Positions 34,548 through 41,973 of a stretch of DNA of 64,000 nt are shown piece by piece. How positions within the stretch are numbered: position 1 is the first letter of the stretch; each line of letters starts with the position of its first letter. The notes under the pieces are model-generated. The model did no database searches. It was not told where the DNA came from and saw nothing but the letters and a program-made list of their open reading frames with translations. The DNA comes from Paraherbaspirillum soli (GTDB taxonomy: Bacteria; Pseudomonadota; Gammaproteobacteria; Burkholderiales; Burkholderiaceae_D): positions 1 through 64,000 of the forward strand of contig NZ_JBHSMT010000004.1 in assembly GCF_042654985.1 (NCBI RefSeq), in the 5' to 3' direction. The position numbers and the translations under genes are program-made.

Positions 34548-37037
34548 TCATAACGTTCCTATAGGCGGGTCCGTGTCCGTTGGTGTTGGTGTTGGTGTTG
34601 GTGTTGGTGTTGGTGTTGGTGTTGGTGTTGGTGTTGGTGTTGGTGTTGGTGTTGGTGTTGGTGTTGGTGTTGGTGTTGNNNNNNNNNNNNNNNNNNNNNN
34701 NNNNNNNNNNNNNNNNNNNNNNNNNNNNNNNNNNNNNNNNNNNNNNNNNNNNNNNNNNNNNNNNNNNNNNNNNNNNNNNNNNNNNNNNNNNNNNNNNNNN
34801 NNNNNNNNNNNNNNNNNNNNNNNNNNNNNNNNNNNNNNNNNNNNNNNNNNNNNCGGCTTCGATGTACCATTCCCCGGCGGCTTGAGTTGCGGCCGGCTTC
34901 TGGTGTCGACTCCCTCATCCCCGCCTGGTTTGAACTTGAACCACGGGAACAGCCCCGCCAAGCCTATCAAGCCCAAGTCGCCCGCCAGCCCGCCGTTGCC
35001 GCCGCTGCAAGCGCCGGCGCCACCGCCTTCGTTCAAATGCAATTCGGAGCCTTGAACGTAAGTGGCGGCGGCGGCCGTGACATTGACGGCGCCAGCGGCC
35101 ACGACGTTGACGCCAGCGCCGCCGACCAGGTTGACGCCGGCCATGCCGCCGATGTTGACGGCCAAGCCGTTGATCGTGATGCCCAGACCGTTGAGCATGA
35201 TGCAGCCATCGCTCTGCAGCACCAGCGAAGAAGCGCCGCAGACCAGGCTGATCTCTTTACCGACGGTCAGCGCGTAGCGGCCATTGACCTTGTTGGCGCT
35301 GCTGCCGCGGATGTGGCTGGCATGCGCCTTGCCGAAACTGTATTTGGCGTTGCCGTGAGTGCTGCTGTACAAGCTGCCGCCGACCACGATGTCCTGGTCT
35401 TTGCCGACGCGCAGTTTATGGTTGCTGCCTATGCTGTGGGATTCATCGTTTTTGGTGAGCCGGGACATGTCTTTTTCGGCCTGGACATAAAATTCCTCGG
35501 CGCCGCTTTTGTCCTCGAAGCGCAGCGCATTGTAATTACTGCTGCCGCCTTTGATCGAGCGACTCATGACGCCGCTCTGGGTGGCGTTGCCGGGCAGCTG
35601 CCACGGCGGGCTGGTGAAATTGTTGTACAGGCTGCCGATGATCAGCGGCCGGTCCGGATCACCGTTGAGGAAATCGACGATCACCTCCTGCCCGATGCGG
35701 GGAATGAAGATGCCGCCGAACCCGCTGCCGGCCCAAGCCTGGCTGACCCGGATCCAGCAAGAATCGCTGTGGTCGTTGCGGGCGTAGCGGTCCCAGTGGA
35801 AGCGCACTTTGACCCGACCGTACTGGTCGGTAAAAATTTCTTCGCCGGCCGGGCCGACCACGATCGCGGTTTGCGGGCCGTGGGTGAAGGGTTTGCGTAT
35901 CACTCTTGATGGCCGGAATACTTTATTGGTTGGCAAAACAGAAAACGTACTCTGGCATTCATAGCTGCCCTGGCCGCTGGACTGGCCATTGTCCTGCAAG
36001 TGAAGCGTCGCATGCACCAACAGATATTCACGGTTGGCCTTTTTCTGCGGATGATTACTCAGTTTGAAGGTGCAGCCGCACACCATGCCGCGCAAATTGC
36101 CGCCGCCGTTGGAGATATTGCCTTGCGCTCCCTCTCCCTCCATCCAGGTCCTGACCCGCATCTCGCCTTCGTGCCGATTGCTGTAGTCGCCCGGCCATTG
36201 GTAAATCTCGGCCATGTTATGGGCGGTATTGCGCGGCTGGATGCTGACCGCTTTCAGGTTGGCGCGCGAACGTTCGAAGTCGTAATCGCTGGTCACCCAT
36301 TGACCGCTGACCAAAGCCTCGGCCGGCGTGAATTCTTGAATGTACTCTTCGTCGATCTTGTGGCCGGGCGGGTAATAACTGATTGTGTGGTAAGCCTCGC
36401 TGCCAAACGGCTGATGCGCGCCGACATGGTCGCACAACACCAACCGGTGTTTGCCTTCCGAGTGCTCGAAGAAGTAATAGATGCCCCATTCTTCCATCAG
36501 CCGCTGGATGAAATCGTAATCGCTTTCGCCGTACTGCACCTGATACGACAGCGTCGGATACTTGGCCGTGTCCAAGCGCAGCTCGGCGGCATATGGATAG
36601 TCCTTCAACACCTCGTCGATAATTTGCACGACGGTCTTGTCCTGGAAGATCTTGTAGTCGCTGGTACGTTGCGCCAGCGTCAGCCAGGGTTCGATAATGA
36701 CTTCGTAAGTGGACTGCCGCTCACCATGTTGCTTAAGCCGTGCCTTGCTGATCAGGCCACTGATCTCGCGCTTGCCCTTGCCTATATTGCCAAGCAATCC
36801 GCCGCCAATGCCATCAAGTTCAATCGCGACTGTCGCCTCCTGGCCTAGCAGCGCTTTCAGGTTGATGCTGGCAGTGGCATCTTTGGCGATGCCTCGATTG
36901 TCCGGGGTTTTCAACGTGATCGTGTATTCGTAGAGCTCGGAAAGATGTTCTGTCCCTTTGATGCTAAAAAAATGCAGCGCGTCGATGCCAAGCAACTTGG
37001 GCATCGACGTGCAATAAAAAGCGGCCGTCTTTGTCAT
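34548..37037 (-). CDS. tssI: T6SS spike protein VgrG with Pro-Thr repeat tail
   Basis: A VgrG of about 829 residues, interrupted by the gap. The gp27-like part opens FYCTSMPKLLGIDALHFFSIKGTEHLSELYEYTI; the gp5/OB part has FTDQYGRVKVRFHWDR and SQAWAGSGFGGIFIPRIGQEVIVDFLNGDPDRPLI; the beta-helix continues to about residue 690 with LNGLGITINGLAVNIGGM. After a Gly-rich link the frame enters a Pro-Thr repeat and, across 175 N, ends DTDPPIGTL. It punctures target cells and carries effectors. The tail length is unknown because of the gap. It converges with the OmpA gene and lies downstream of toxin/immunity cassettes. Confidence 0.93.
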   Translation of the reverse strand: MTKTAAFYCTSMPKLLGIDALHFFSIKGTEHLSELYEYTITLKTPDNRGIAKDATASINLKALLGQEATVAIELDGIGGGLLGNIGKGKREISGLISKARLKQHGERQSTYEVIIEPWLTLAQRTSDYKIFQDKTVVQIIDEVLKDYPYAAELRLDTAKYPTLSYQVQYGESDYDFIQRLMEEWGIYYFFEHSEGKHRLVLCDHVGAHQPFGSEAYHTISYYPPGHKIDEEYIQEFTPAEALVSGQWVTSDYDFERSRANLKAVSIQPRNTAHNMAEIYQWPGDYSNRHEGEMRVRTWMEGEGAQGNISNGGGNLRGMVCGCTFKLSNHPQKKANREYLLVHATLHLQDNGQSSGQGSYECQSTFSVLPTNKVFRPSRVIRKPFTHGPQTAIVVGPAGEEIFTDQYGRVKVRFHWDRYARNDHSDSCWIRVSQAWAGSGFGGIFIPRIGQEVIVDFLNGDPDRPLIIGSLYNNFTSPPWQLPGNATQSGVMSRSIKGGSSNYNALRFEDKSGAEEFYVQAEKDMSRLTKNDESHSIGSNHKLRVGKDQDIVVGGSLYSSTHGNAKYSFGKAHASHIRGSSANKVNGRYALTVGKEISLVCGASSLVLQSDGCIMLNGLGITINGLAVNIGGMAGVNLVGGAGVNVVAAGAVNVTAAAATYVQGSELHLNEGGGAGACSGGNGGLAGDLGLIGLAGLFPWFKFKPGGDEGVDTRSRPQLKPPGNGTSKPXXXXXXXXXXXXXXXXXXXXXXXXXXXXXXXXXXXXXXXXXXXXXXXXXXXXXXXXXXXTPTPTPTPTPTPTPTPTPTPTPTPTPTPTPTPTDTDPPIGTL
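34573..34678. repeat. Hexanucleotide tandem repeat encoding the VgrG Pro-Thr tail
   Basis: About 17 unbroken copies of GGTGTT on the plus strand, read on the minus strand as Pro-Thr codon pairs. The array runs directly into the assembly gap, so its true length is larger or uncertain. Such perfect hexamers change copy number by slippage without shifting frame. Confidence 0.95.
34679..34853. other. Assembly gap (175 N)
   Basis: Unresolved bases inside the 3' part of vgrG, adjoining the hexamer array. The gap most likely marks a repeat longer than the reads. The reading frame matches on both sides only if the gap size is correct. Confidence 0.98.
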
Positions 37038-37096
37038 GAATTTTTTAGGGAAATAGTTGTGTCGAATGATTGAGATTGCGCATCTTTCCCGCCCGG

Positions 37097-37445
37097 CTAT
37101 GACGCGTCCTCATCGGCCAAGGCTTTGGGAAGGAAGATATTTGCTTTATCGCGAATTTCTTCCCAGTGCGCCAGCGTTAGGGAAGCGCTGATTAATTCAG
37201 GATTCAAGAAATCGCTGCTTTATAGATCAACGACTTATGCCTCGCTCTGAGGAGGAAAATCGAATAAATCAGCGCTTCCTTAGGGCAACGTTCCGAGGAA
37301 AAGCATAAATGGTAAATAATAATTCTCTGTCATCTGTAATTGAAATTTCCATAAATGGATTTGTCGTATCGCTTTCCTCGTACACACACAGGTACGGATA
37401 CGTGCTGCTTATATCTCCAACTTTTTCAAAGATAAGTGTAGTCAT
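37097..37445 (-). pseudogene. Immunity-type gene interrupted by MITE copy A
   Basis: The frame starts at the ATG at 37445 and is cut at its 54th codon by a 99-base element (37181-37279). Removing the element and one copy of the TTAG duplication restores an 81-codon frame (MTTLIFEKVGDISSTYPYL ... IFLPKALADEDAS) ending at TAG 37097-37099. Read through the insert, translation would stop after 58 residues. Small acidic proteins with this FLPKALADEDA-type end accompany secreted toxins, so an immunity role is likely; no toxin partner is visible. It lies directly ahead of vgrG. Confidence 0.75.
37181..37279. mobile_element. MITE copy A (99 bp, TTAG duplication)
   Basis: Terminal inverted repeats GGAAGCGCTGATTAATTC and GAATAAATCAGCGCTTCC, one mismatch over 18. 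Perfect TTAG flanks at 37177-37180 and 37280-37283. It has no coding capacity. The four-base YTAR-type duplication is what IS5-subgroup elements make (known for the family); the parent transposase is not in this window. It sits inside an immunity-type gene. Confidence 0.85.
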
Positions 37446-37468
37446 GATTATTTATTCAACCTTCCTAA

Positions 37469-37566
37469 GGAAGCACTGATTAATTCGACTCTTCCCTCCG
37501 TCGTGTACGTAACCCATTGATTTATATAGATGAGAATTTTGCAAAAATGAATAAATCAGCGCTTCC
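37469..37566. mobile_element. MITE copy B (98 bp)
   Basis: Same terminal repeats as copies A and C (GGAAGCACTGATTAATTC / GAATAAATCAGCGCTTCC) with a different middle. Flanks are CTAA on the left and CTAG on the right, an imperfect duplication. It lies between the damaged immunity gene (37601-38079) and the next one, 23 bases upstream of the start at 37445, and may have displaced its native promoter or leader. Confidence 0.8.
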
Positions 37567-37600
37567 CTAGAATAAAGGTGCTTGAACTGTTTCTTTTTTC

Positions 37601-38079
37601 TCACTCCTTGATCTCCTCTGCATCAGGGAACGATTGCCTGTTTTTCGTTTTACATCCGAAATTTTAGTTTCAATGTCCCAGGATGTACTATCCACCGCTC
37701 GAATTAGGGAAGCCCTGATTTATTCGATTTTTCTCGTCGGAGTGAGGTATAAGTCGTTGATTCATAAAGCAGCGATTTCTTGAATCCTGAATTAATCAGC
37801 ACTTCCTTAGTGCACGCCTTTCAGAGCTGACATTTCCATCACCAGCTATTGCTTCACCATCTATGATTTGTAATTTTGGAGTAATCAAATTGAGCAAATC
37901 GGAATAAATCATCGGTTTTTCAGGATTAACGTCGTTTAATGCACCGTGCCAGGTTCAGTAGAGGCTTCGGATACACGCAAACACCAGCACAAGTCCCTAC
38001 ATGAATCACCAATTGTCAAAAGTATTTCTTCAAGACTAAAGTACTTGTCGGTTTTCCAAGCCGGAATTGATAGTTTCAT
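37601..38079 (-). pseudogene. Damaged copy of the Ntox24-type immunity gene, with MITE copy C
   Basis: Homologous over its whole length to the intact gene at 15384-15761 (MKLSIPAWK, FSLEEILLTIGDSC). Three lesions are seen: a one-base loss near 37944 that ends the frame after about 48 codons, a 99-base MITE (37708-37806) and a second one-base loss near 37650. Taking out the MITE with one TTAG leaves 376 bases against 378 in the intact gene, exactly the two lost bases. No matching toxin tip precedes it, so it is an orphan immunity relic. Confidence 0.88.
37708..37806. mobile_element. MITE copy C (99 bp, TTAG duplication)
   Basis: Terminal repeats GGAAGCCCTGATTTATTC and GAATTAATCAGCACTTCC, with perfect TTAG on both sides (37704-37707, 37807-37810). 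The empty target is visible in the intact paralogue as CTAA at 15654-15657, which proves insertion and the four-base duplication. The interior resembles copy A in inverted orientation. Confidence 0.9.
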
Positions 38080-38083
38080 TATT

Positions 38084-38398
38084 TTAGAGATCGTACTCTC
38101 GCCTACAGTAGATAAAACCGTCAAGACAATCGAGCGCGCCAAATGAGCTGCTGCTGTATTGGCAATCAACTTCTATATGAGCGATCATATCCAGGCTAAT
38201 GGAAGCGGAAATATTTGTCGCTACAACTTCAATACTTTCATGATCCATATCCAATGGGATTCTATCCAGGTAATATCGAATTGTAAGGATTCGATTATCG
38301 GATAACGCAATTGCGACGGCTCTAATCGAAGGATAAATCTCCCCAAGCAAAGCACGCCACACGCATACAATTAACCAATCAGGTAAATTTTTATTCAT
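38084..38398 (-). CDS. Putative immunity protein for the orphan Ntox50-like tip
   Basis: A 104-residue protein, MNKNLPDWLIVCVWRALLGEIYP..., whose start overlaps the stop of the toxin-tip gene by four bases. The WRALLGEIYPSIRAVAI and LTIRYYLDR motifs recall a group of small immunity proteins found beside toxins in proteobacteria. No signal peptide, so it would neutralise a cytoplasmic toxin. The next gene downstream (the damaged immunity copy) starts four bases after its stop. Confidence 0.65.
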   Translation of the reverse strand: MNKNLPDWLIVCVWRALLGEIYPSIRAVAIALSDNRILTIRYYLDRIPLDMDHESIEVVATNISASISLDMIAHIEVDCQYSSSSFGALDCLDGFIYCRREYDL

Positions 38399-38718
38399 CT
38401 GTTTCTTTCTATGGTTATTGGATTAGTCGGAACGATATGCGCCCCATTTTTCCCCGAATGAATTGTTCCATACTGCGTAGTTAATCCAGATCCGGCATCA
38501 ATTCCAATTGGATGCCCAAAATCGACTATGGGCTGTCCTCTTGATCCTGTGCCAACAACAGTGTATTTACCGCTATGAACTCCATTTAGCATTTCTTGCG
38601 GATTAATATCGCTGTTAATGCTACTACGCCCAGGAATGTCCTCTCTGTATTGGATTACTGGAAATGACGTGCGCCCAGTTTTGTCAATTTCATACTTCGC
38701 GTTATCGAGATTCACCAT
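38395..38718 (-). CDS. Orphan toxin tip, Ntox50-like
   Basis: A toxin domain without an N-terminal delivery region. From the ATG at 38718 it codes for about 107 residues, with DIPGRSSINSDINPQEMLNG, VDFGHPIGIDAGSGLTTQYG and IHSGKNGAHIVPTNP. The last motif is the recognisable end of polymorphic toxin type 50 domains, which are putative RNases. The frame is open further upstream, but that part overlaps the preceding immunity gene. It looks like a displaced tip left after a new tip was recombined onto the full-length toxin gene at 39058. Expression is uncertain; the ATG has no clear ribosome site. Confidence 0.55.
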   Translation of the reverse strand: MVNLDNAKYEIDKTGRTSFPVIQYREDIPGRSSINSDINPQEMLNGVHSGKYTVVGTGSRGQPIVDFGHPIGIDAGSGLTTQYGTIHSGKNGAHIVPTNPITIERNR

Positions 38719-39052
38719 TGTAGGCATCGAGATTGGCATGCATTCGCTCAATAATGTATCGAGCCAGTTGCGCATACACTTCAACAGGAGGCGTATCACT
38801 CGCCACAAATTGAACACATTTCAGTTTGTAGTTTGCGTCTAATTCACGATTCGCTTGTTCCACACCCTTCATGACCCAATGCTGTACATCGCTTGCCTCA
38901 AGCCTGATAGGCTCTTCGGCATTTAGCATGAGGGGCTCAACATAGACTCCTACAACTTCAGTTTTTTCAGCAAACGAAAGGCCAAGATAGTTATGCGTTG
39001 GACCAGTGATGCTAACTACTTTAAAGATAATTCCATCTGTATGAAACTGCAT
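38702..39052 (-). CDS. Putative immunity protein for the full-length toxin
   Basis: A 116-residue cytoplasmic protein (MQFHTDGIIFKVVSITGPTH) starting five bases after the stop of the toxin gene. It contains a central acidic segment and DVQHWVMKGVEQANREL followed by a C-terminal helix. I do not recognise the family; position and size are the evidence. Its end overlaps the start chosen for the orphan tip by 17 bases. Confidence 0.6.
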   Translation of the reverse strand: MQFHTDGIIFKVVSITGPTHNYLGLSFAEKTEVVGVYVEPLMLNAEEPIRLEASDVQHWVMKGVEQANRELDANYKLKCVQFVASDTPPVEVYAQLARYIIERMHANLDAYNGESR

Positions 39053-39057
39053 AGTGC

Positions 39058-40134
39058 TTACTCCAAAGGTGACGGATAGCGGCTCTGCGCCGCATTATGT
39101 GAATTATTGTAGCTCGGACCATATTTACGCATAAACCAAGCTTCGGCAGTCTCATGTCGTAATAATTGAATATCAGCAGGAGTATATTTCCCGGCTCCCA
39201 AACGTTGCCAAGAATTGGCTATATCTAGGTTAGAGTCGAATCGTTTCATTTCGCTGGGAATGCCTAGACGTTCATAGCGGTCAAGTAAATGTTCTTTGTA
39301 AAAAAGATGGTCTTTGACCTTTTGAATATTCGACGGTTTGATGCCCGTGTTCTGGGCAATTGTTCCCACATCAGAAGTACTCGCACGAATAACAGAATAC
39401 GCTTCGTCTGCTGCTGATGCTCCCCCACCCGCTCCCGTTTGTCGTAATCCCGTATTTTCCCCAGGGCCTCTCATTTTTACCGCAAGGGCCGGTGTCGTCG
39501 GCAGTGTCTTCATCGGCCCCTGCGGTGTAACTTTAACGTCTGGCACTAGCTTTGCTTCTGCCGCACCCGGCCTCCTGACCTTGATCGTTGCCTTCTTCAA
39601 CAGAATAGCCACGACAACTTCAATCCCGATCAGCACCACCGCATTGCTGAAAGCATAACCAGCTATGATCAGGTCGTTGTCATCCCTTGCATCAATAATC
39701 CCTTCGCCAAAACGTTGCAAGTAGGAGATAACTTGCATCGCGGTGGCGCCCAATGCCACCACGCCGACGCCGACCATCGCGATATCGACTACCCAGCCGA
39801 TCGGCGTGGCGTGCGATCCCAACCACAAAGCCAAGACCCCGGCGGCTATCGCCAGGTTGCGTGGATCCATCAAGGCAGCTGCTTGCCCGCTCGCTGCTGC
39901 GGGCAGGCGTTGCATGCCGTAATACAGCGCGCTGCCGAGTTTTTCGGTATTACTTTTTTCCATAAACTGGACGCGCTTGCGTAGTGCCGGAGTCGCGTCT
40001 TCAGGGTAGTAGCCTAGTGTGTAGGCACTGCCTCGCCCCATTATTTCTTTGTAATAGCGGCATTCCAGTCGCTCGAAATCCCATTGCGTCGTACAGATCT
40101 GTCGGCTCTGCCACCATTTGTCCATCGGATCCAT
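39058..40134 (-). CDS. Full-length polymorphic toxin (T6SS effector candidate)
   Basis: A 358-residue protein and the intact paralogue of the broken gene at 14338. It has an N-terminal WDFERLECRYY region, a hydrophobic pre-toxin stretch (DPRNLAIAAGVLALWLGS ... ALGATAMQVI, then a second membrane-like segment at about 155-185), KKATIKVRRPGAAE, a low-complexity link and a C-terminal tip unlike that of the paralogue. The tip (about 245-358) has IQKVKDHLF, KRFDSNLDIANSWQRLGAGKY and LLRHETAEAWFM; I cannot name its activity. Location between PAAR and vgrG suggests T6SS delivery. The ATG at 40134 matches the paralogue's start. Confidence 0.75.
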   Translation of the reverse strand: MDPMDKWWQSRQICTTQWDFERLECRYYKEIMGRGSAYTLGYYPEDATPALRKRVQFMEKSNTEKLGSALYYGMQRLPAAASGQAAALMDPRNLAIAAGVLALWLGSHATPIGWVVDIAMVGVGVVALGATAMQVISYLQRFGEGIIDARDDNDLIIAGYAFSNAVVLIGIEVVVAILLKKATIKVRRPGAAEAKLVPDVKVTPQGPMKTLPTTPALAVKMRGPGENTGLRQTGAGGGASAADEAYSVIRASTSDVGTIAQNTGIKPSNIQKVKDHLFYKEHLLDRYERLGIPSEMKRFDSNLDIANSWQRLGAGKYTPADIQLLRHETAEAWFMRKYGPSYNNSHNAAQSRYPSPLE

Positions 40135-40288
40135 GCATTCGCCTTTTCTCAAGAGTGTGACTCAGTGATGTGTCGGTCCTGGCCACGAGCGACATAGGCT
40201 AGCGGAAGAGGACATTGAGAAGGGCTAGAAATTTCTGATTTTGCGACGGCGGGATTACTTAGCAAGCGATGCCGTGGGCCTCGTCGTT

Positions 40289-40394
40289 CCAGGCACTGAC
40301 CCGCATCTCGCCTTCGCGCCGATTGCTATAGTCGCCTGGCCATTGGTAAATCTCGGACATATTGTGCACAGTGTTGCGCGGCTGGAGGCTGACT
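40289..40394 (-). pseudogene. Fragment of a vgrG gene
   Basis: About 106 bases matching the vgrG segment at 36144-36249 (by eye roughly 85-90 percent), the part coding for IQPRNTAHNMAEIYQWPGDYSNRHEGEMRVRTW. Nothing vgrG-like is seen on either side. It shows that another vgrG once stood here or that recombination crossed within vgrG, consistent with cassette exchange. Confidence 0.8.
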
Positions 40395-40447
40395 GACAAC
40401 AGCGATGACCTTCCTGAACAGTGCAGACGATGATGATTCCCCTCGCT

Positions 40448-40783
40448 TTATTGGCTTCGCTGATAGTCGTTGAAATTAAGAACAAAAGACCAACCGATGT
40501 CTTTGTTTTCGCATGAGATTGGAAACATGCGTGTCTTACCCGCTCCGGAACGGGTGTAATCGATCTGGCAACGATCACCTACTTCCAGCGAATATAAGAT
40601 CTTTATACCGTTATCATCGCCGTACACTTTTCTCTCTCTTTCCTTGCCAGTGATTATGATCGCCGTTGCACCTGCACTGATTCTTGGCGTCGGATACAAG
40701 ACTTCCGTATACGCCCAATACGAACCCCAAGCAATGGCGCCGAGGATGAGTAGAGCAACGATGTCATCTCGCTTCAGTTTCAT
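40448..40783 (-). CDS. Membrane-anchored small protein, immunity candidate
   Basis: A 111-residue protein with a membrane segment at about 9-27 (ALLILGAIAWGSYWAY) and a periplasmic domain with two Cys. The ATG follows GGAGGAAACC, a strong ribosome site, directly behind the stop of an effector-like remnant. The pairing suggests an envelope-targeting effector and its membrane-anchored immunity protein. I do not recognise the family. Confidence 0.6.
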   Translation of the reverse strand: MKLKRDDIVALLILGAIAWGSYWAYTEVLYPTPRISAGATAIIITGKERERKVYGDDNGIKILYSLEVGDRCQIDYTRSGAGKTRMFPISCENKDIGWSFVLNFNDYQRSQ

Positions 40784-41011
40784 TTATGGTTTCCTCCAGC
40801 CATAGGGATAGATACGAACGTCTTTGATCTTCGCATCACGCCGGCTGACAAGGCCATTCATGATCGATAACAGCCTTGCTGGCGAGTCCGTGATTGGTTG
40901 TTGAATTTCTACGCCAATCAAACACAAAGCACCCTGAACAAGGGTAGTGCAATTGTTGTCGATCAGCGAATAAGGCACGTCGTCAGCGTCGTAATTCAAC
41001 GGAAAAAGCAC
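40784..41011 (-). pseudogene. C-terminal remnant of an effector with Asn-Asn-Cys motif
   Basis: 75 codons open from a TTG or GTG at the left edge, bounded upstream by TAA. SLIDNNCTTLVQGALCLIGVEI resembles the Cys helix of papain-fold or lipid-hydrolase-like effectors. Just upstream a short frame (SIYNADK) would join if one base were restored, pointing to a frameshift. The rest of the effector is not recognisable in 41012-41120. No function is claimed. Confidence 0.4.
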
Positions 41012-41030
41012 TTATCGGCGTTGTAGATAC

Positions 41031-41918
41031 TCATGTTTCGCTTGCGCTATCGGAGCGTGCCACCGGATCTTTTTGGCTACGCTTCCGATGCGCTTCTTTT
41101 CTACGGTGACGCGAAGAACCTCGGCGTTGTTCCGGCTGAGTAGGCATCGCGACGTCGGCTCCGGCGCCATCCATCATCCGCTTGCACTCCAGGACGAAGC
41201 TGCGGCACAAGTCTTGCAGTCGTCGAGCCGGCGGCAGACCGCGTCTGCGTAAAATCCTGAATGTTTTCGCTGAAAGCAATGGCGCCGGTTGATTGGGTGC
41301 GGTGTCGCAAAAATGCTCCCTGCAGGCATTCATGATTTCGGCCAACGCCTAGTGCGGAATGCCAAAATTATCGGCAAGACGAGCGGTACGCCACTCCTCC
41401 GCCCACCATGGCCCATTCCGGTTATCCCGTCGCGCAACCTTCTTGACGACGGAATAGGAAATAAAAAAATGTCGAACCTTCGTTTGGATCTCGTCTACAT
41501 AAAATCGACTAACCTGATTCCAGTGCGTCAAAACAAGTCCTTTACCCAGACGGTAATGTAAAAAACCATCTGCATTAAGCTCTAGCGTCATTGGTTTGAT
41601 CAGCCCCCATAAAGATAAAAGTCCGCACGCAAGGAAAAAGACCTCGCAAATAAACGCCATTAAAAGAATAAGAAATGGCAAAAAATCGTCCGCCTGCCAA
41701 AACTGACCGGATTTCAGGGACAGGACAAAAGGTAATGAACAGAACAGGGAAAGACAGAAAATATAAGCGCATTTCACACGGCGCATTCGCAACACAATAG
41801 GCAGCGCGACAGAAATTTTCTCATCCGCATCATTTCTAAAGACCAGGCTGGAGATCGACTCCGACGGTTGTTGAGAAGGCATAAGCAAATTGGGTTGGTT
41901 GAACAGTGCTGCGTGCAT
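41031..41918 (-). pseudogene. Two-membrane-segment PH-like protein with premature TAG
   Basis: The frame from the ATG at 41918 (alternative ATG at 41882) runs to TAG at 41349-41351. Two hydrophobic segments (about 55-75 and 83-110) are followed by LELNADGFLHYRLGKGLVLTHWNQVSRF, as in STM3941-type proteins. The frame continues without shift after the TAG as ALAEIMNACREHFC; with the preceding ARLADNFGIPH this makes the LPDxYGxxxxELAxxMNxxRE ending usual in that family. So a single nonsense change is likely, cutting about 12-20 native residues. The further open frame down to 41031 has no clear identity. It may be a PAAR-linked adaptor or immunity gene. Confidence 0.5.
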
Positions 41919-41973
41919 CCATTGACGGCGGTCGTCCTTGCGACCTACTGCAGCACTGTTGGCAGAGGCAAGC

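Noticed and set aside
34573..34678. The hexamer array as a regulatory or origin-like iteron
   Set aside because: It lies within the vgrG reading frame, encodes Pro-Thr pairs continuously and stops at the end of the gene.
37177..37810. The three repeated ~99 bp units as a CRISPR array
   Set aside because: Spacing is irregular, each unit has inverted ends and a four-base flanking duplication, and no cas genes are near. They are MITE insertions.
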